Assembly (NCBI RefSeq): GCF_000182745.2 | Contig: NC_016027.1 | Location: 2,579,001 to 2,643,000, forward strand | Source: Komagataeibacter medellinensis NBRC 3288 | GTDB lineage: Bacteria > Pseudomonadota > Alphaproteobacteria > Acetobacterales > Acetobacteraceae | Reading direction: 5' to 3' | DNA length: 64,000 nt | Shown: one piece after another, positions 35,046 through 42,692 of the stretch | Position numbering within the stretch: position 1 is the first letter of the stretch | How the letters are laid out: each line of letters opens with the position of its first letter | Notes under the pieces: model-generated | What the model was told of the DNA's origin: nothing | The model's database searches: none | The model's input: the letters and a program-made list of their open reading frames with translations, nothing else | Translations under genes and position numbers: made by a program

Positions 35046-35114
35046 TACAGACGGTAAAACAGGTTTCATTCATGCCGTGGCACGAAGCTGACGGCGTTTT
35101 TTAAGGAGTCATGG

Positions 35115-36578
35115 ATGGGCACGACCATTACGCAGGCGGCGCGGCAACAGGAGCCGGTCTCCTCTCTCGTGGTTCCGGTTATCCTGTCCGGCGGTAGTGG
35201 CAGCCGGTTGTGGCCCGTCTCGCGCAGTTCCTACCCCAAGCAGTTCTGGCCGCTGGTCTCGAAGCATACGATGGTGCAGGAAACCGCGCTGCGCAGTCAT
35301 GGCGCGGGGTTCAGCGCGCCGATCGTGGTGTGTAACAACGAGCACCGCTTCATCATGGCCGAACAACTCAAGGAAGTGGGGGTGACGGGGGCGCATATCC
35401 TGCTGGAGCCGGTGGGGCGTAATTCGGCGCCCGCCATCACGGCTGCCGCCGTGCTGGCGGCTGAGACCGACCCCGATGCCGTGCTGTGGGTCATGGCGGC
35501 CGATGCCGCGATGCAGAAGCCGCAGAATGTCGGCCCTGCCCTGGCGCTGGCGGCACAGATTGCGCGTGCGGGCCGTATCGTGACCTTTGGCATGACGCCA
35601 ACCCGGGCGGAAACCGGCTACGGTTACATTGAAAAAGGTGCGGCGCTGGACGGGTATGACGGGGCTTTCTCCGTTGCCAAATTTGTTGAAAAACCGGATG
35701 CGGACAAGGCCGCCTCCATGTTTGAATCCGGGCGTTTTCTGTGGAATTCGGGCATGTTCGTCTTTACGGCCCGCACCATGTTGGCCGAGATGGAAAAATT
35801 CGAGCCCGCCATCGTTGCCGCCGTGCGCGAAGCCATGGACAGGAGGCGCTCCGACATTGATTTCGAGCGGCTGGATGCAACCGCCTTTGCAGCATGCCCC
35901 GATATTTCGATCGACTATGCCGTGGCGGAACGGACCAGCCTCATGACCGTCATCCCAGGTGATTTCGGCTGGTCTGATGTCGGCAGTTGGGATGCGTTGT
36001 GGGAGCTCAGTCCCAAGGATGATGCGGGCAATGTCAGCATCGGGGATGTGTTCATGCACAACACATCGGGCAGCTACGTGCGCAGTGACGGCGTGCTGAC
36101 CGCCGTGACGGGTGTGGAAGACCTGCTGGTCGTGGTCAAGGATGACGCGGTGCTGGTCACGCATCGCCAGCACGCGCAGGATGTGAAAGCCATCGTGGCC
36201 CAACTCAAGAAAGCCGGGCGCAAGGAAGCAACGGCCCATACACGCTGCTACCGCCCGTGGGGCTTTTACGAGACCCTGATCAAGGGCAGCCGCTTCCAGG
36301 TCAAGCGCATCGTGGTGGACCCGGGGGAAAAGCTTTCGCTACAGAAGCATTTCCATCGCGCCGAGCACTGGGTTGTGGTGGAAGGCACAGCACATGTCAC
36401 TCGTGATGAGGAAATAATCCTGGTGCGCGAGAACGAGAGTGTCTATCTGCCACTGGGTACCGTCCACCGTCTTGAAAATCCCGGTCGCATTCCCCTGACG
36501 TTGATCGAGGTCCAGTCCGGTCCTTATCTGGGTGAAGATGATATCGTAAGGCTGGAAGATATTTACAGCCGTTCCTGA
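35115..36578 (+). CDS. manC: Bifunctional mannose-1-phosphate guanylyltransferase / mannose-6-phosphate isomerase
   Basis: 487 aa, the usual length of type II PMI-GMP proteins (ManC/XanB/AlgA). AAGGAG lies 6 nt before ATG 35115. The pyrophosphorylase signature GGSGSRLWPVSRSSYPKQF is at residues about 24-42; FVEKPDADKA is the active-site lysine region; the C-terminal cupin isomerase domain has QKHFHRAEHWVVVEGTAHV and PLGTVHRLENPG. It makes GDP-mannose from fructose-6-phosphate-derived mannose phosphates for exopolysaccharide such as acetan. Confidence 0.94.
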   Translation: MGTTITQAARQQEPVSSLVVPVILSGGSGSRLWPVSRSSYPKQFWPLVSKHTMVQETALRSHGAGFSAPIVVCNNEHRFIMAEQLKEVGVTGAHILLEPVGRNSAPAITAAAVLAAETDPDAVLWVMAADAAMQKPQNVGPALALAAQIARAGRIVTFGMTPTRAETGYGYIEKGAALDGYDGAFSVAKFVEKPDADKAASMFESGRFLWNSGMFVFTARTMLAEMEKFEPAIVAAVREAMDRRRSDIDFERLDATAFAACPDISIDYAVAERTSLMTVIPGDFGWSDVGSWDALWELSPKDDAGNVSIGDVFMHNTSGSYVRSDGVLTAVTGVEDLLVVVKDDAVLVTHRQHAQDVKAIVAQLKKAGRKEATAHTRCYRPWGFYETLIKGSRFQVKRIVVDPGEKLSLQKHFHRAEHWVVVEGTAHVTRDEEIILVRENESVYLPLGTVHRLENPGRIPLTLIEVQSGPYLGEDDIVRLEDIYSRS

Positions 36579-36619
36579 TCAGTCTGCGCTCCCGCTGCCA
36601 GCCCTGCTGCCGGATGCCA

Positions 36620-36823
36620 CTTTCCCATGGCATCCGTGTGTGTCGGGTCTGGTGATGGGAGTACGAATGAGGCGCCGCGTCTTGTGGCGCGCTCATGCGC
36701 GCCATCTTCCGTAACATTAACCGCAACAATCGCACTACCTTCCTGTGCGAACAGAAGTGCGGTTGCGGGGCCGATACCGGAAGAGGCGCCGGTAACGATT
36801 GCCACCTTATTGAGTAATCGCAT
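36620..36823 (-). pseudogene. Short-chain dehydrogenase N-terminal fragment
   Basis: ATG 36823 begins MRLLNKVAIVTGASSGIGPATALLFAQEG, an intact SDR TGxxxGxG cofactor motif, but similarity ends after about 45 residues (AVNVTEDGAHER) and the frame continues without SDR character to a stop at 36563 inside the manC gene. About 80% of the protein is missing. It is a truncated remnant convergent with manC. Confidence 0.65.
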
Positions 36824-37233
36824 GTCTCAGCCTCGGTTCTGGATGATCCGGTATACATGATTTCTGCCATTTCCGGCATGCCATGGTAGATAATATTGTA
36901 CATAAGTAACTATTTATATAATTTGTAATAAAAATTCCTGAGATGCCGCAATTCAGGATTGTATACTTGTGCGTGGAGTGATTTGGATTACGTAATCCTG
37001 TGTCAATTCCTGCCATATGTCGGGGCATACGGCCCGTAGCACCCAGAGGAACGGGTTTAAACAGGAAGAGCTGGAAACTGGGCGTATTCTTGCCCAATGG
37101 TATGAACTCGTGATGGAGAAGGCAGAACAGATTGCCATTTGCCATTTAATAACTGCCGGGTAGTGAGTCTGGCGTATGTTTATGATGTGGCGACGGACAG
37201 GTGGTAAAACAGCCGGAAAACGGGGAATATCTG
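36824..37233. other. Intergenic region upstream of the pstS Pho-box array, no supported gene
   Basis: About 400 bp between the SDR fragment and the pstS regulatory region. Short minus-strand frames here show no family resemblance. The first part (36880-36960) is AT-rich. I see nothing else that can be named. Confidence 0.45.
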
Positions 37234-37273
37234 CATTCATATTTCCTTCATAAAACTGTCATGGATATATCAT
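37234..37273 (+). promoter_or_regulatory. Pho-box array: four 7-bp repeats at 11-bp spacing upstream of pstS
   Basis: CATTCAT (37234), CCTTCAT (37245), CTGTCAT (37256) and ATATCAT (37267) are direct repeats with exactly 11 bp between starts, separated by 4-bp AT-rich spacers. CTGTCAT is a perfect match to the E. coli PhoB half-site and each of the others keeps 5 of 7 positions or close to it. The array is about 83 bp upstream of the pstS start, consistent with activation by PhoB under phosphate starvation. Confidence 0.75.
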
Positions 37274-37355
37274 TTTATTTTGCATGAGTAATTTTTTATT
37301 GTCCGTCCTGTCGGCTTCACGGTCAGACGCGTCTGTCTTCTTCATGTCGGAGAAC

Positions 37356-38375
37356 ATGAGTATTATGTACTTTCCTGCCCGAATGCTTACATGTGCCCTG
37401 TTGGCAACCGCCCTGCCGGTCATGGCGCATGCTGCGGATATTACAGGTGCCGGTTCCAGCTTTGCTGCACCCATTTACGGAGCCTGGGGGGCAGACGCGC
37501 GGAGTGCGACTGGCGTTAACCTCAATTACCAGACGGTAGGCTCCAGTGCGGGCCAGAACCAGATCCTGGCTGGCACGGTTGATTTCGGTGCATCTGATGT
37601 GCCCATGGAGCGCCAGAAGCTGGAAGCCGCCCATCTGTTCCAGTTCCCGACCGTAATGGGTGGGATCGTGCCGGTCATCAACCTGCCTGGTATTGCCGCC
37701 AACAAACTCCAGCTTGATGGTCCCACGCTGGCCGCCATTTACCGTGGCGAGATCGACCAGTGGAACAACCCCAGGATTGCTGCCCTGAACCCCGGCCTGA
37801 AGCTGCCCGATACCGCGATCGCAACGGTACATCGCGCTGATGGTTCGGGCACGACGGCTGTTTTTACCGGCTATCTGGCTCACGTATCGCCTGAATGGCG
37901 CGAAGGGCAGGGCACGGGTGCCTCCATTGCATGGCCCGGCGGTATTGGCGCGCGTGGTAATGATGGCGTGGCCGCTTCCGTGCGGAACACCGAGGGCGCA
38001 ATCGGCTATGTTGAGTATGCCTTTGCCGCCAATGCACACATGGTGACTGTCAAACTCAAGAATCATAGCGGTGTTTTTGTATCGCCCGACATGGACAGCT
38101 TCAACAGTGCTGCGGCAGCAGCGGACTGGAAAGACGCTTCCCACTTTGCAGTTGACCTGCTTGATACCGCCGGCGTAGGGGCATGGCCGATTATGTCCCC
38201 CACCTATGTGCTGGTTCCGGTGCCCACCGGCAAGACCGCCCATGGCGCGGATGTACGCAAGTTCTTCGGCTACGCACTCAAGAGCGGTGATGCCGCAGCC
38301 TATCGTCTTGATTACGTGCCGGTGCCGGCAAGCGTCAAAACCGATATTCTGAAGCAGTGGGATGGCGCGAAGTAA
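37356..38375 (+). CDS. pstS: Phosphate ABC transporter periplasmic substrate-binding protein
   Basis: 339 aa from ATG 37356; other in-frame starts are 37344 and 37365, GGAG lying at 37349-37352. The signal peptide (MLTCALLATALPVMAHA) is followed by ADITGAGSSFAAPIYGAW, the phosphate-binding loop of PstS. Further ligand motifs are TVGSSAGQNQILAGTVDFGASDVPM and HRADGSGTTAVFTGYL. Family length and order fit. No pstCAB genes follow; a terminator comes right after, so pstS is separate here. The Pho-box array upstream supports regulation by phosphate. Confidence 0.93.
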   Translation: MSIMYFPARMLTCALLATALPVMAHAADITGAGSSFAAPIYGAWGADARSATGVNLNYQTVGSSAGQNQILAGTVDFGASDVPMERQKLEAAHLFQFPTVMGGIVPVINLPGIAANKLQLDGPTLAAIYRGEIDQWNNPRIAALNPGLKLPDTAIATVHRADGSGTTAVFTGYLAHVSPEWREGQGTGASIAWPGGIGARGNDGVAASVRNTEGAIGYVEYAFAANAHMVTVKLKNHSGVFVSPDMDSFNSAAAAADWKDASHFAVDLLDTAGVGAWPIMSPTYVLVPVPTGKTAHGADVRKFFGYALKSGDAAAYRLDYVPVPASVKTDILKQWDGAK

Positions 38376-38404
38376 GTCATTCCCTGCCACTAACGATGTT
38401 ACAG

Positions 38405-38438
38405 GGCTGTCCAGATATCTGGGCAGCCTTTCTGTTTT
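38405..38438 (+). terminator. Rho-independent terminator after pstS
   Basis: GGCTGTCCAGAT / ATCTGGGCAGCC (38405-38428) folds into a long, nearly perfect hairpin with one T-G wobble, followed by TTTCTGTTTT. It lies about 30 nt downstream of the pstS stop. Confidence 0.85.
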
Positions 38439-38579
38439 CTGAACATCGCATAAATCATAAAGATGTTTGGTTAAGCCTGTTTCAACAGGTTCAGGGAATG
38501 CTGTCTCTTTGAAAAAAGTAACATTTATAAACGCCAGTTTTTATTCCCTTCACGCTGGGCATCCCGTGCACGACCGGGT

Positions 38580-39908
38580 TCATAATGCGGCCATGGGTGG
38601 CATATCCGTAATCATGCCCCCTTGGAGCAAGGCAGAGAGCTTGCCTAGCGCTTCGCCCCGGTCCACTGACTTGCCATAGGGCATGTTGGGCCTGAGCCGT
38701 TCCTCCAGCCGTGCTACGGAGCCACGGCGCGGCCATGGGCGACGCAGTAGTTCTTCCACCAGTTCAGGATGACGCCAGGGAATATCAATCCAGGCGGCAC
38801 CATGGCGCAGGGTGCTGGCATCGGCGCGCAAGATCTGCGGGAACAGGGCAATCATACGGCGTCCCTCTGCTTCCATGGCAGGGGTACATGCTGGCTGCCG
38901 GCTGCCGCATATATGGTTGAGCAGGCGGTGGATCAATGTCGTGCCGCCATGGTACAGATGGCCGATCTGGGTCAGGCGGGGGTTCATTTCAATGAAATGA
39001 TACGTACCGGTTTTTGCGCACCGGACAAAATCCAGCCCGAAAAAACCCGACAGGTTCAATGTCGCGCATGTAACCTGCGCGGCGCGCTCCATATCGGCGG
39101 ACTGGGTAATCTCTATTACGGTGGCAGCACCCGTACGGCCCTGATAGGAGACGACATCTACCCCCAGCATGCCAATCACCTTGCCCTCCCAGCATGCCAC
39201 CATGATATTGGCGGGCTTGCCCGGTATATAGGCTTGGGCGATGACGGGCATGGACTGCCGTGTCGTGGCTTCCATAAAGGAATAGATATCACGATCAGCC
39301 AGGAGTACCCGGAGCGCACAGGCCATCCGGACCGGTTGCGACAGACGGCGGAAACCGTTTTCCGCTTCCTGAAGGGTATCGGCAATCACGACGCCCGATC
39401 CTCCCCAACTCCGGTCGCGCTTGAGTACCCATGGCCCCGGCGTGCTCGCACACCACCGTTTCAGGTCGTTCACGTCATTCAGATTGATGGCGGCAGGTGT
39501 CGGAATATCGCGAGCCCGCAGCATATCGATCAGCCTGAGCCGTGTCTGTGTATAGGCAAAATAGTCCGACTGGCCCAGCGAGCGGGTGATGATGTCGCGG
39601 CAGAGCCTCCCAGCCGGGGTCTTGGGGTCAGCTTCCCTGTATACCTGATGCAGCGCCCCCACCGCGCGGTCATCGGCAGGAATGATCAGATCCGGCCTTA
39701 TCCGCACAATGGCATCCGACAATACGGCGGTTGTGGAGAGATACGGATAGTTCTGGAAGGTCCTGATCCCCTTCAGGCACCGAAGCGAATGGCCGGGTGG
39801 ACACAAGGCATGGACTGTAACGGCACTTTCCAGAAATTCCAGCGCCGCGCGGGTAATGGCTGACCACCACACGGAGGTGATGATAAGAACTGTAAAATCA
39901 TTTTTCAT
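38580..39908 (-). CDS. ATP-grasp ligase-like protein of unknown substrate
   Basis: 442 aa from ATG 39908 (MKNDFTVLIITSVWWSAITRAA). A pre-ATP-grasp domain (LIIPADDRAVGALHQVY) is followed by the ATP-grasp core: GPWVLKRDRSWGGSGVVIADTLQEAE (the nucleotide-binding Lys and glycine loop) and GLDFVRCAKTGTYHFIEMNPRLTQIGHL, the carboxylate metal-site motif with E-x-N-PR. This is the carbamoyl-phosphate-synthase-like subset that makes carboxyl-amine or carboxyl-thiol bonds via acylphosphates. It is 29 nt downstream of a flavoprotein gene on the same strand; together they look like a small biosynthetic unit. Confidence 0.8.
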   Translation of the reverse strand: MKNDFTVLIITSVWWSAITRAALEFLESAVTVHALCPPGHSLRCLKGIRTFQNYPYLSTTAVLSDAIVRIRPDLIIPADDRAVGALHQVYREADPKTPAGRLCRDIITRSLGQSDYFAYTQTRLRLIDMLRARDIPTPAAINLNDVNDLKRWCASTPGPWVLKRDRSWGGSGVVIADTLQEAENGFRRLSQPVRMACALRVLLADRDIYSFMEATTRQSMPVIAQAYIPGKPANIMVACWEGKVIGMLGVDVVSYQGRTGAATVIEITQSADMERAAQVTCATLNLSGFFGLDFVRCAKTGTYHFIEMNPRLTQIGHLYHGGTTLIHRLLNHICGSRQPACTPAMEAEGRRMIALFPQILRADASTLRHGAAWIDIPWRHPELVEELLRRPWPRRGSVARLEERLRPNMPYGKSVDRGEALGKLSALLQGGMITDMPPMAAL

Positions 39909-39936
39909 GGTTTTGGACTTTTCAGTTCGGTTTTGG

Positions 39937-41169
39937 CTACGCGGAAGCGGCTTGTGATATGGGCAATTGTACGGATTGGCGCCTGAACCGGGCCGACAGC
40001 CGCCGTGCGGCAAAGCGCGCGCCCCAGGCAAAGCGGAGCATGGGCCCGAAACTGCCTGCAGCCAGCGGGCCGATGAAGTAAAGCCCGGGAACGCTCGATT
40101 CAAAGTTGTGGGATAGCCGGGGCATGTTGTCATCCTTGCGGATGGCGTGTGCCAGCGCAGGGTCCATAAAGGGGATGCGTTCGGGGGCTACTTGCACGCC
40201 AGTGCCAAAAAATACGTGGTCGACCTCTACCGTGCATCGGCGGTCTACTTTGATATCCTGAAATTCAAGATGGACCTGCTGGCCATGCATGTGCGCTTTC
40301 TGAAGGTCGAGGTTAAGCCAGATCGGCACCTTCTCCCGCACGACCTGCCCCGTAACCCAACTGGCGGCGGGCCCGAGATGGCCGCGGGTTATGCGCAGCC
40401 GCAGCTTGGCAGGAAGCATATGGAATATATCGGGTAGGTCGCATGCCATGCGCGAGCGCCAGCCCGTTCCCAGCCCTGATAACGGTTTTTTCACGCGCCG
40501 GGCCAGTAGCTTCAGCCCCTTGATGGGTTCAGGCGGGTTATTGATCCATATTTTGGGTCGACGTGTGCAGATAAAGGTTTCCGCTCCCGCCTCATGCAGG
40601 AAACTTGCCGTATCCACCGCTGAGGCCCCGGCACCGATCACCGCGACCCGCTTGCCTGCAAACTGGTCGAAGGCAGTCTCGTTGAACGTATGGCTGAAAC
40701 GTTCGGGCGGAAGGTTCCGGGCGGCAGGCGGTATGCAGGGGAAATGCTGGATACCAATGGCCATGACGACATTACGGGCAAAGACATTCTCGCCCGTGTC
40801 CAGGGTTAGCATGAACCCGTCACGCATTTGGGAAAGGTGCTTGACCAGAAAGGGTTCAAGCTGGGGAACATGGGTTTTCTGGAAGGCTTCGCCATATTCA
40901 ATGAAGATATTATTGGGAATGGGCTTGCCGATGGAAGCATACGGGTAGCCACGTTCCCTGCAGAAGCGTTCCAACGTGGATCTGCGATCGGGGTCAAACA
41001 GGTCAAGAGCAAAGCCTTCGGCCTTGAGGCGCAGCATCCTGGGCACATGATCACGCCAGAACCCCATGGGATGACCAAAAATGCGAAAATTTGTCCCTTG
41101 TTTGTTCAGATGTGCCGCCAGCGAAAGACCGTAAGGCCCTGCTCCGATAATGGCTATGTCGATATACAT
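39937..41169 (-). CDS. FAD/NAD(P)-dependent oxidoreductase, flavin-containing monooxygenase-like
   Basis: 410 aa from ATG 41169 (MYIDIAIIGAGPYGLSLAAHL). Two Rossmann motifs are visible: FAD-binding GAGPYGLSLAAHL at residues about 9-21 and NAD(P)-binding VAVIGAGASAVDTASFLHEAG near 170. A GHPMGFWRDHVPRMLRLKAEG segment and the final GLYFIGPLAAGSFGPMLRFAWGARFAAR fit FMO/N-hydroxylase-like enzymes, with weak similarity to the SidA/IucD idea. Upstream lies an AT-rich region with a probable promoter. Partner: the ATP-grasp gene directly downstream. Confidence 0.8.
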   Translation of the reverse strand: MYIDIAIIGAGPYGLSLAAHLNKQGTNFRIFGHPMGFWRDHVPRMLRLKAEGFALDLFDPDRRSTLERFCRERGYPYASIGKPIPNNIFIEYGEAFQKTHVPQLEPFLVKHLSQMRDGFMLTLDTGENVFARNVVMAIGIQHFPCIPPAARNLPPERFSHTFNETAFDQFAGKRVAVIGAGASAVDTASFLHEAGAETFICTRRPKIWINNPPEPIKGLKLLARRVKKPLSGLGTGWRSRMACDLPDIFHMLPAKLRLRITRGHLGPAASWVTGQVVREKVPIWLNLDLQKAHMHGQQVHLEFQDIKVDRRCTVEVDHVFFGTGVQVAPERIPFMDPALAHAIRKDDNMPRLSHNFESSVPGLYFIGPLAAGSFGPMLRFAWGARFAARRLSARFRRQSVQLPISQAASA

Positions 41170-41232
41170 CACAGATCCATCATCCTGTATGCCCAAATAC
41201 CATAAATATTTTAATAAATAAAAAAATAACAC

Positions 41233-41778
41233 ATTTTTTTATTTATGATTGAGTGTTTCTATACACATAATTACCTTAGACCCTTTTGTGGGTAAGGGAA
41301 CGGTAGGAGTGGCGCTGTTCTGTTTCGCCACAAGTTAACCATACATTTACCTTTTGATGAACAACAATCAGAAAAAAATCAGTAAAGCAGAAAGACGGGG
41401 GGGTAGATAAAAATCCCACACTTTCTGCCAATTATCGTTGATTCCTGGTTGAAATTTGGGATTTATTTATAAATTTTATTTTTTAGGGAACTTTTTCCTA
41501 TTTGCATTACACGTGCACAAAGTTGATTCTATTGCCGCATATGGCATAGAGATGTATGAACACATGATAAAAGATATAGAATAGATTTAAAAAATACTTT
41601 AATAATTTAATAATTAATACATATAGCGAAGTCTTTTAAAGATAAATATCATATTTTATCAAAGTTTCAGGTAATTTTTACATAAATAAATACATCATTA
41701 TAATAAACTTTATTAATAATTTTGTTATTTTACTTTTAGTGTCACATACTGACATCTTCTCGGAATGGGGCCGTAGCC
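41233..41778. other. AT-rich intergenic region, about 550 bp
   Basis: This stretch is far lower in GC than all neighbours (long runs such as TTTATTTATAAATTTTATTTTT). No gene is supported. It contains multiple TATAAT-like sequences and probably the promoter of the flavoprotein/ATP-grasp unit. Such AT-rich DNA next to a decayed transporter and a tRNA gene is compatible with insertion of foreign DNA or an H-NS/MucR-type silenced segment, which cannot be decided from sequence. Confidence 0.55.
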
Positions 41779-42040
41779 ATGTCCCTGTTCGTGCTGTCGC
41801 CCCTGATCCGTATGATGCGCGGCTTCCTGCTGCGCGTGATGAATTCGGATTTTATCCGCACGGTTCGCGCCATGGGGCTGCCGATATGGTGTATCTATGA
41901 TCAGGTTGGTGATATCCTGCATGGGACGATTGTAGAAGAAGGAGAGTATGAAAGGATTTTCCAAAATCCTTAGTCTCCCTATACGGCGGCTCTGCTGGAT
42001 GCGATTCCGTATTTCAGGCGCGCCAGCCCTGTTTCATAAG
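41779..42040 (+). pseudogene. Peptide/nickel ABC transporter relic (permease and ATPase fragments fused)
   Basis: The frame begins with LIRMMRGFLLRVMNSDFIRTVRAMGLP, matching the cytoplasmic loop of Dpp/Opp permeases (SDFVRTARAMGLP-type EAA loop). It passes within 20 codons into GTIVEEGEYERIFQNP, the end of a DppD/OppD-type ATPase. A TAG is then read through the same frame to SPYTAALLDAIPYFRRASPV and the final TAA. Everything between these pieces has been deleted. It cannot function. Confidence 0.7.
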
Positions 42041-42311
42041 AGATTATCTCAAGGTAACAGGTTGATGGATCGCGGCGTTTCCTTGACCCTTTCTGGGGGA
42101 AAGATTTGCCAAAAAATCCTTTTCCCATCCGACACAGCTATGGCATCGGGCAGGGGGGCAAGGGAAGGGCAAGGTCAGGGAGCACCGCACAATGCCACTG
42201 CTATCCCCCGACAGGCCGGATCGGGTGGCGCTGCCGGGATACGCGGCATGACAGATGGCGGTGGAAAGCCATGCCCAGAAAGAGCGACTGGAACTGTTTT
42301 GGAGTGTATGT
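42041..42311. other. Intergenic region between ABC relic and tRNA gene
   Basis: About 270 bp. No convincing coding frame, no recognised repeat. It lies downstream of the 3' end of the minus-strand tRNA gene. Confidence 0.4.
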
Positions 42312-42619
42312 TGGTGTCCGCGGCGGGATTCGAACCCACGGCCCCAGGATTCATACCACTTCGGCTTTCACCGCCGCCATGTTGCACATGGCGTTCGTGG
42401 TCTGGACTGTCCCTTCACCATGGACCGTGTGCGGTCGACAGGTGCTGCCCATCCAGTCTCTACACCTTACCGGCAGAAGCCGGTCTTGGCTCGGGATTGG
42501 CACGGCAGCGAACTGCCAGAGCGTTCCCCGAATTTGAGCAGATCCGCCATGTGGTTTCCCGTCATGACGCCCAATTAAAACCAGGAATCCTGTGCTCTAT
42601 CCGGCTGAGCTACGCGGAC
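42312..42619 (-). tRNA. tRNA-Arg(CCU) interrupted by a group I intron
   Basis: Exon 1 (42619-42583) reads GTCCGCG-TA-GCTC-AGCCGGATA-GAGC-A-CAGGA-TTCCT; exon 2 (42351-42312) reads AA-TCCTG-GGGCC-GTGGG-TTCGAAT-CCCGC-CGCGGAC-A-CCA. All stems pair: acceptor 7 bp, D stem GCTC/GAGC, anticodon stem CAGGA/TCCTG, T stem GTGGG/CCCGC with one G-T pair. The 7-base anticodon loop TTCCTAA contains CCT. The mature tRNA is 77 nt with genome-encoded CCA. The intron lies after the third anticodon base. The same position is known for tRNA-Arg(CCU) introns in Agrobacterium. Confidence 0.93.
42352..42582 (-). ncRNA. Group I intron (IC3-like), 231 nt, in the tRNA-Arg(CCU) anticodon loop
   Basis: 5' exon ends in T and the intron ends in G (complement of 42352), as group I splicing requires. 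Core segments match the Azoarcus tRNA-Ile intron: CGGGAAACCAC in the P2 loop (P2 CGTCATG pairs with CATGGCG), CTCAAATTCGGGGAA (42525-42539, P4/J), AATCCCGAGCCAAG (42485-42498, J6/P6), AAGGTGTAGAGACT (42455-42468, P3/P7), ATGGTGAAGGGACAGTCCAG around 42401-42420 (P8/P3/P7). P1 can form between exon CCT and intron GGG. No endonuclease ORF is present, so it is a small autocatalytic ribozyme without its own mobility gene. Confidence 0.92.
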
Positions 42620-42692
42620 ACACTTGGGTCTTGTAACCGAGCGTATGCCGTGCGGCAAGGGTGTTTACAGTCCGTGGAACGATTTTGAACAG

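Noticed and set aside
38476-38489. CCTGTT-TC-AACAGG hairpin beyond the pstS terminator
   Set aside because: Short stem with no T run and no evident gene to end; the stronger terminator is upstream.
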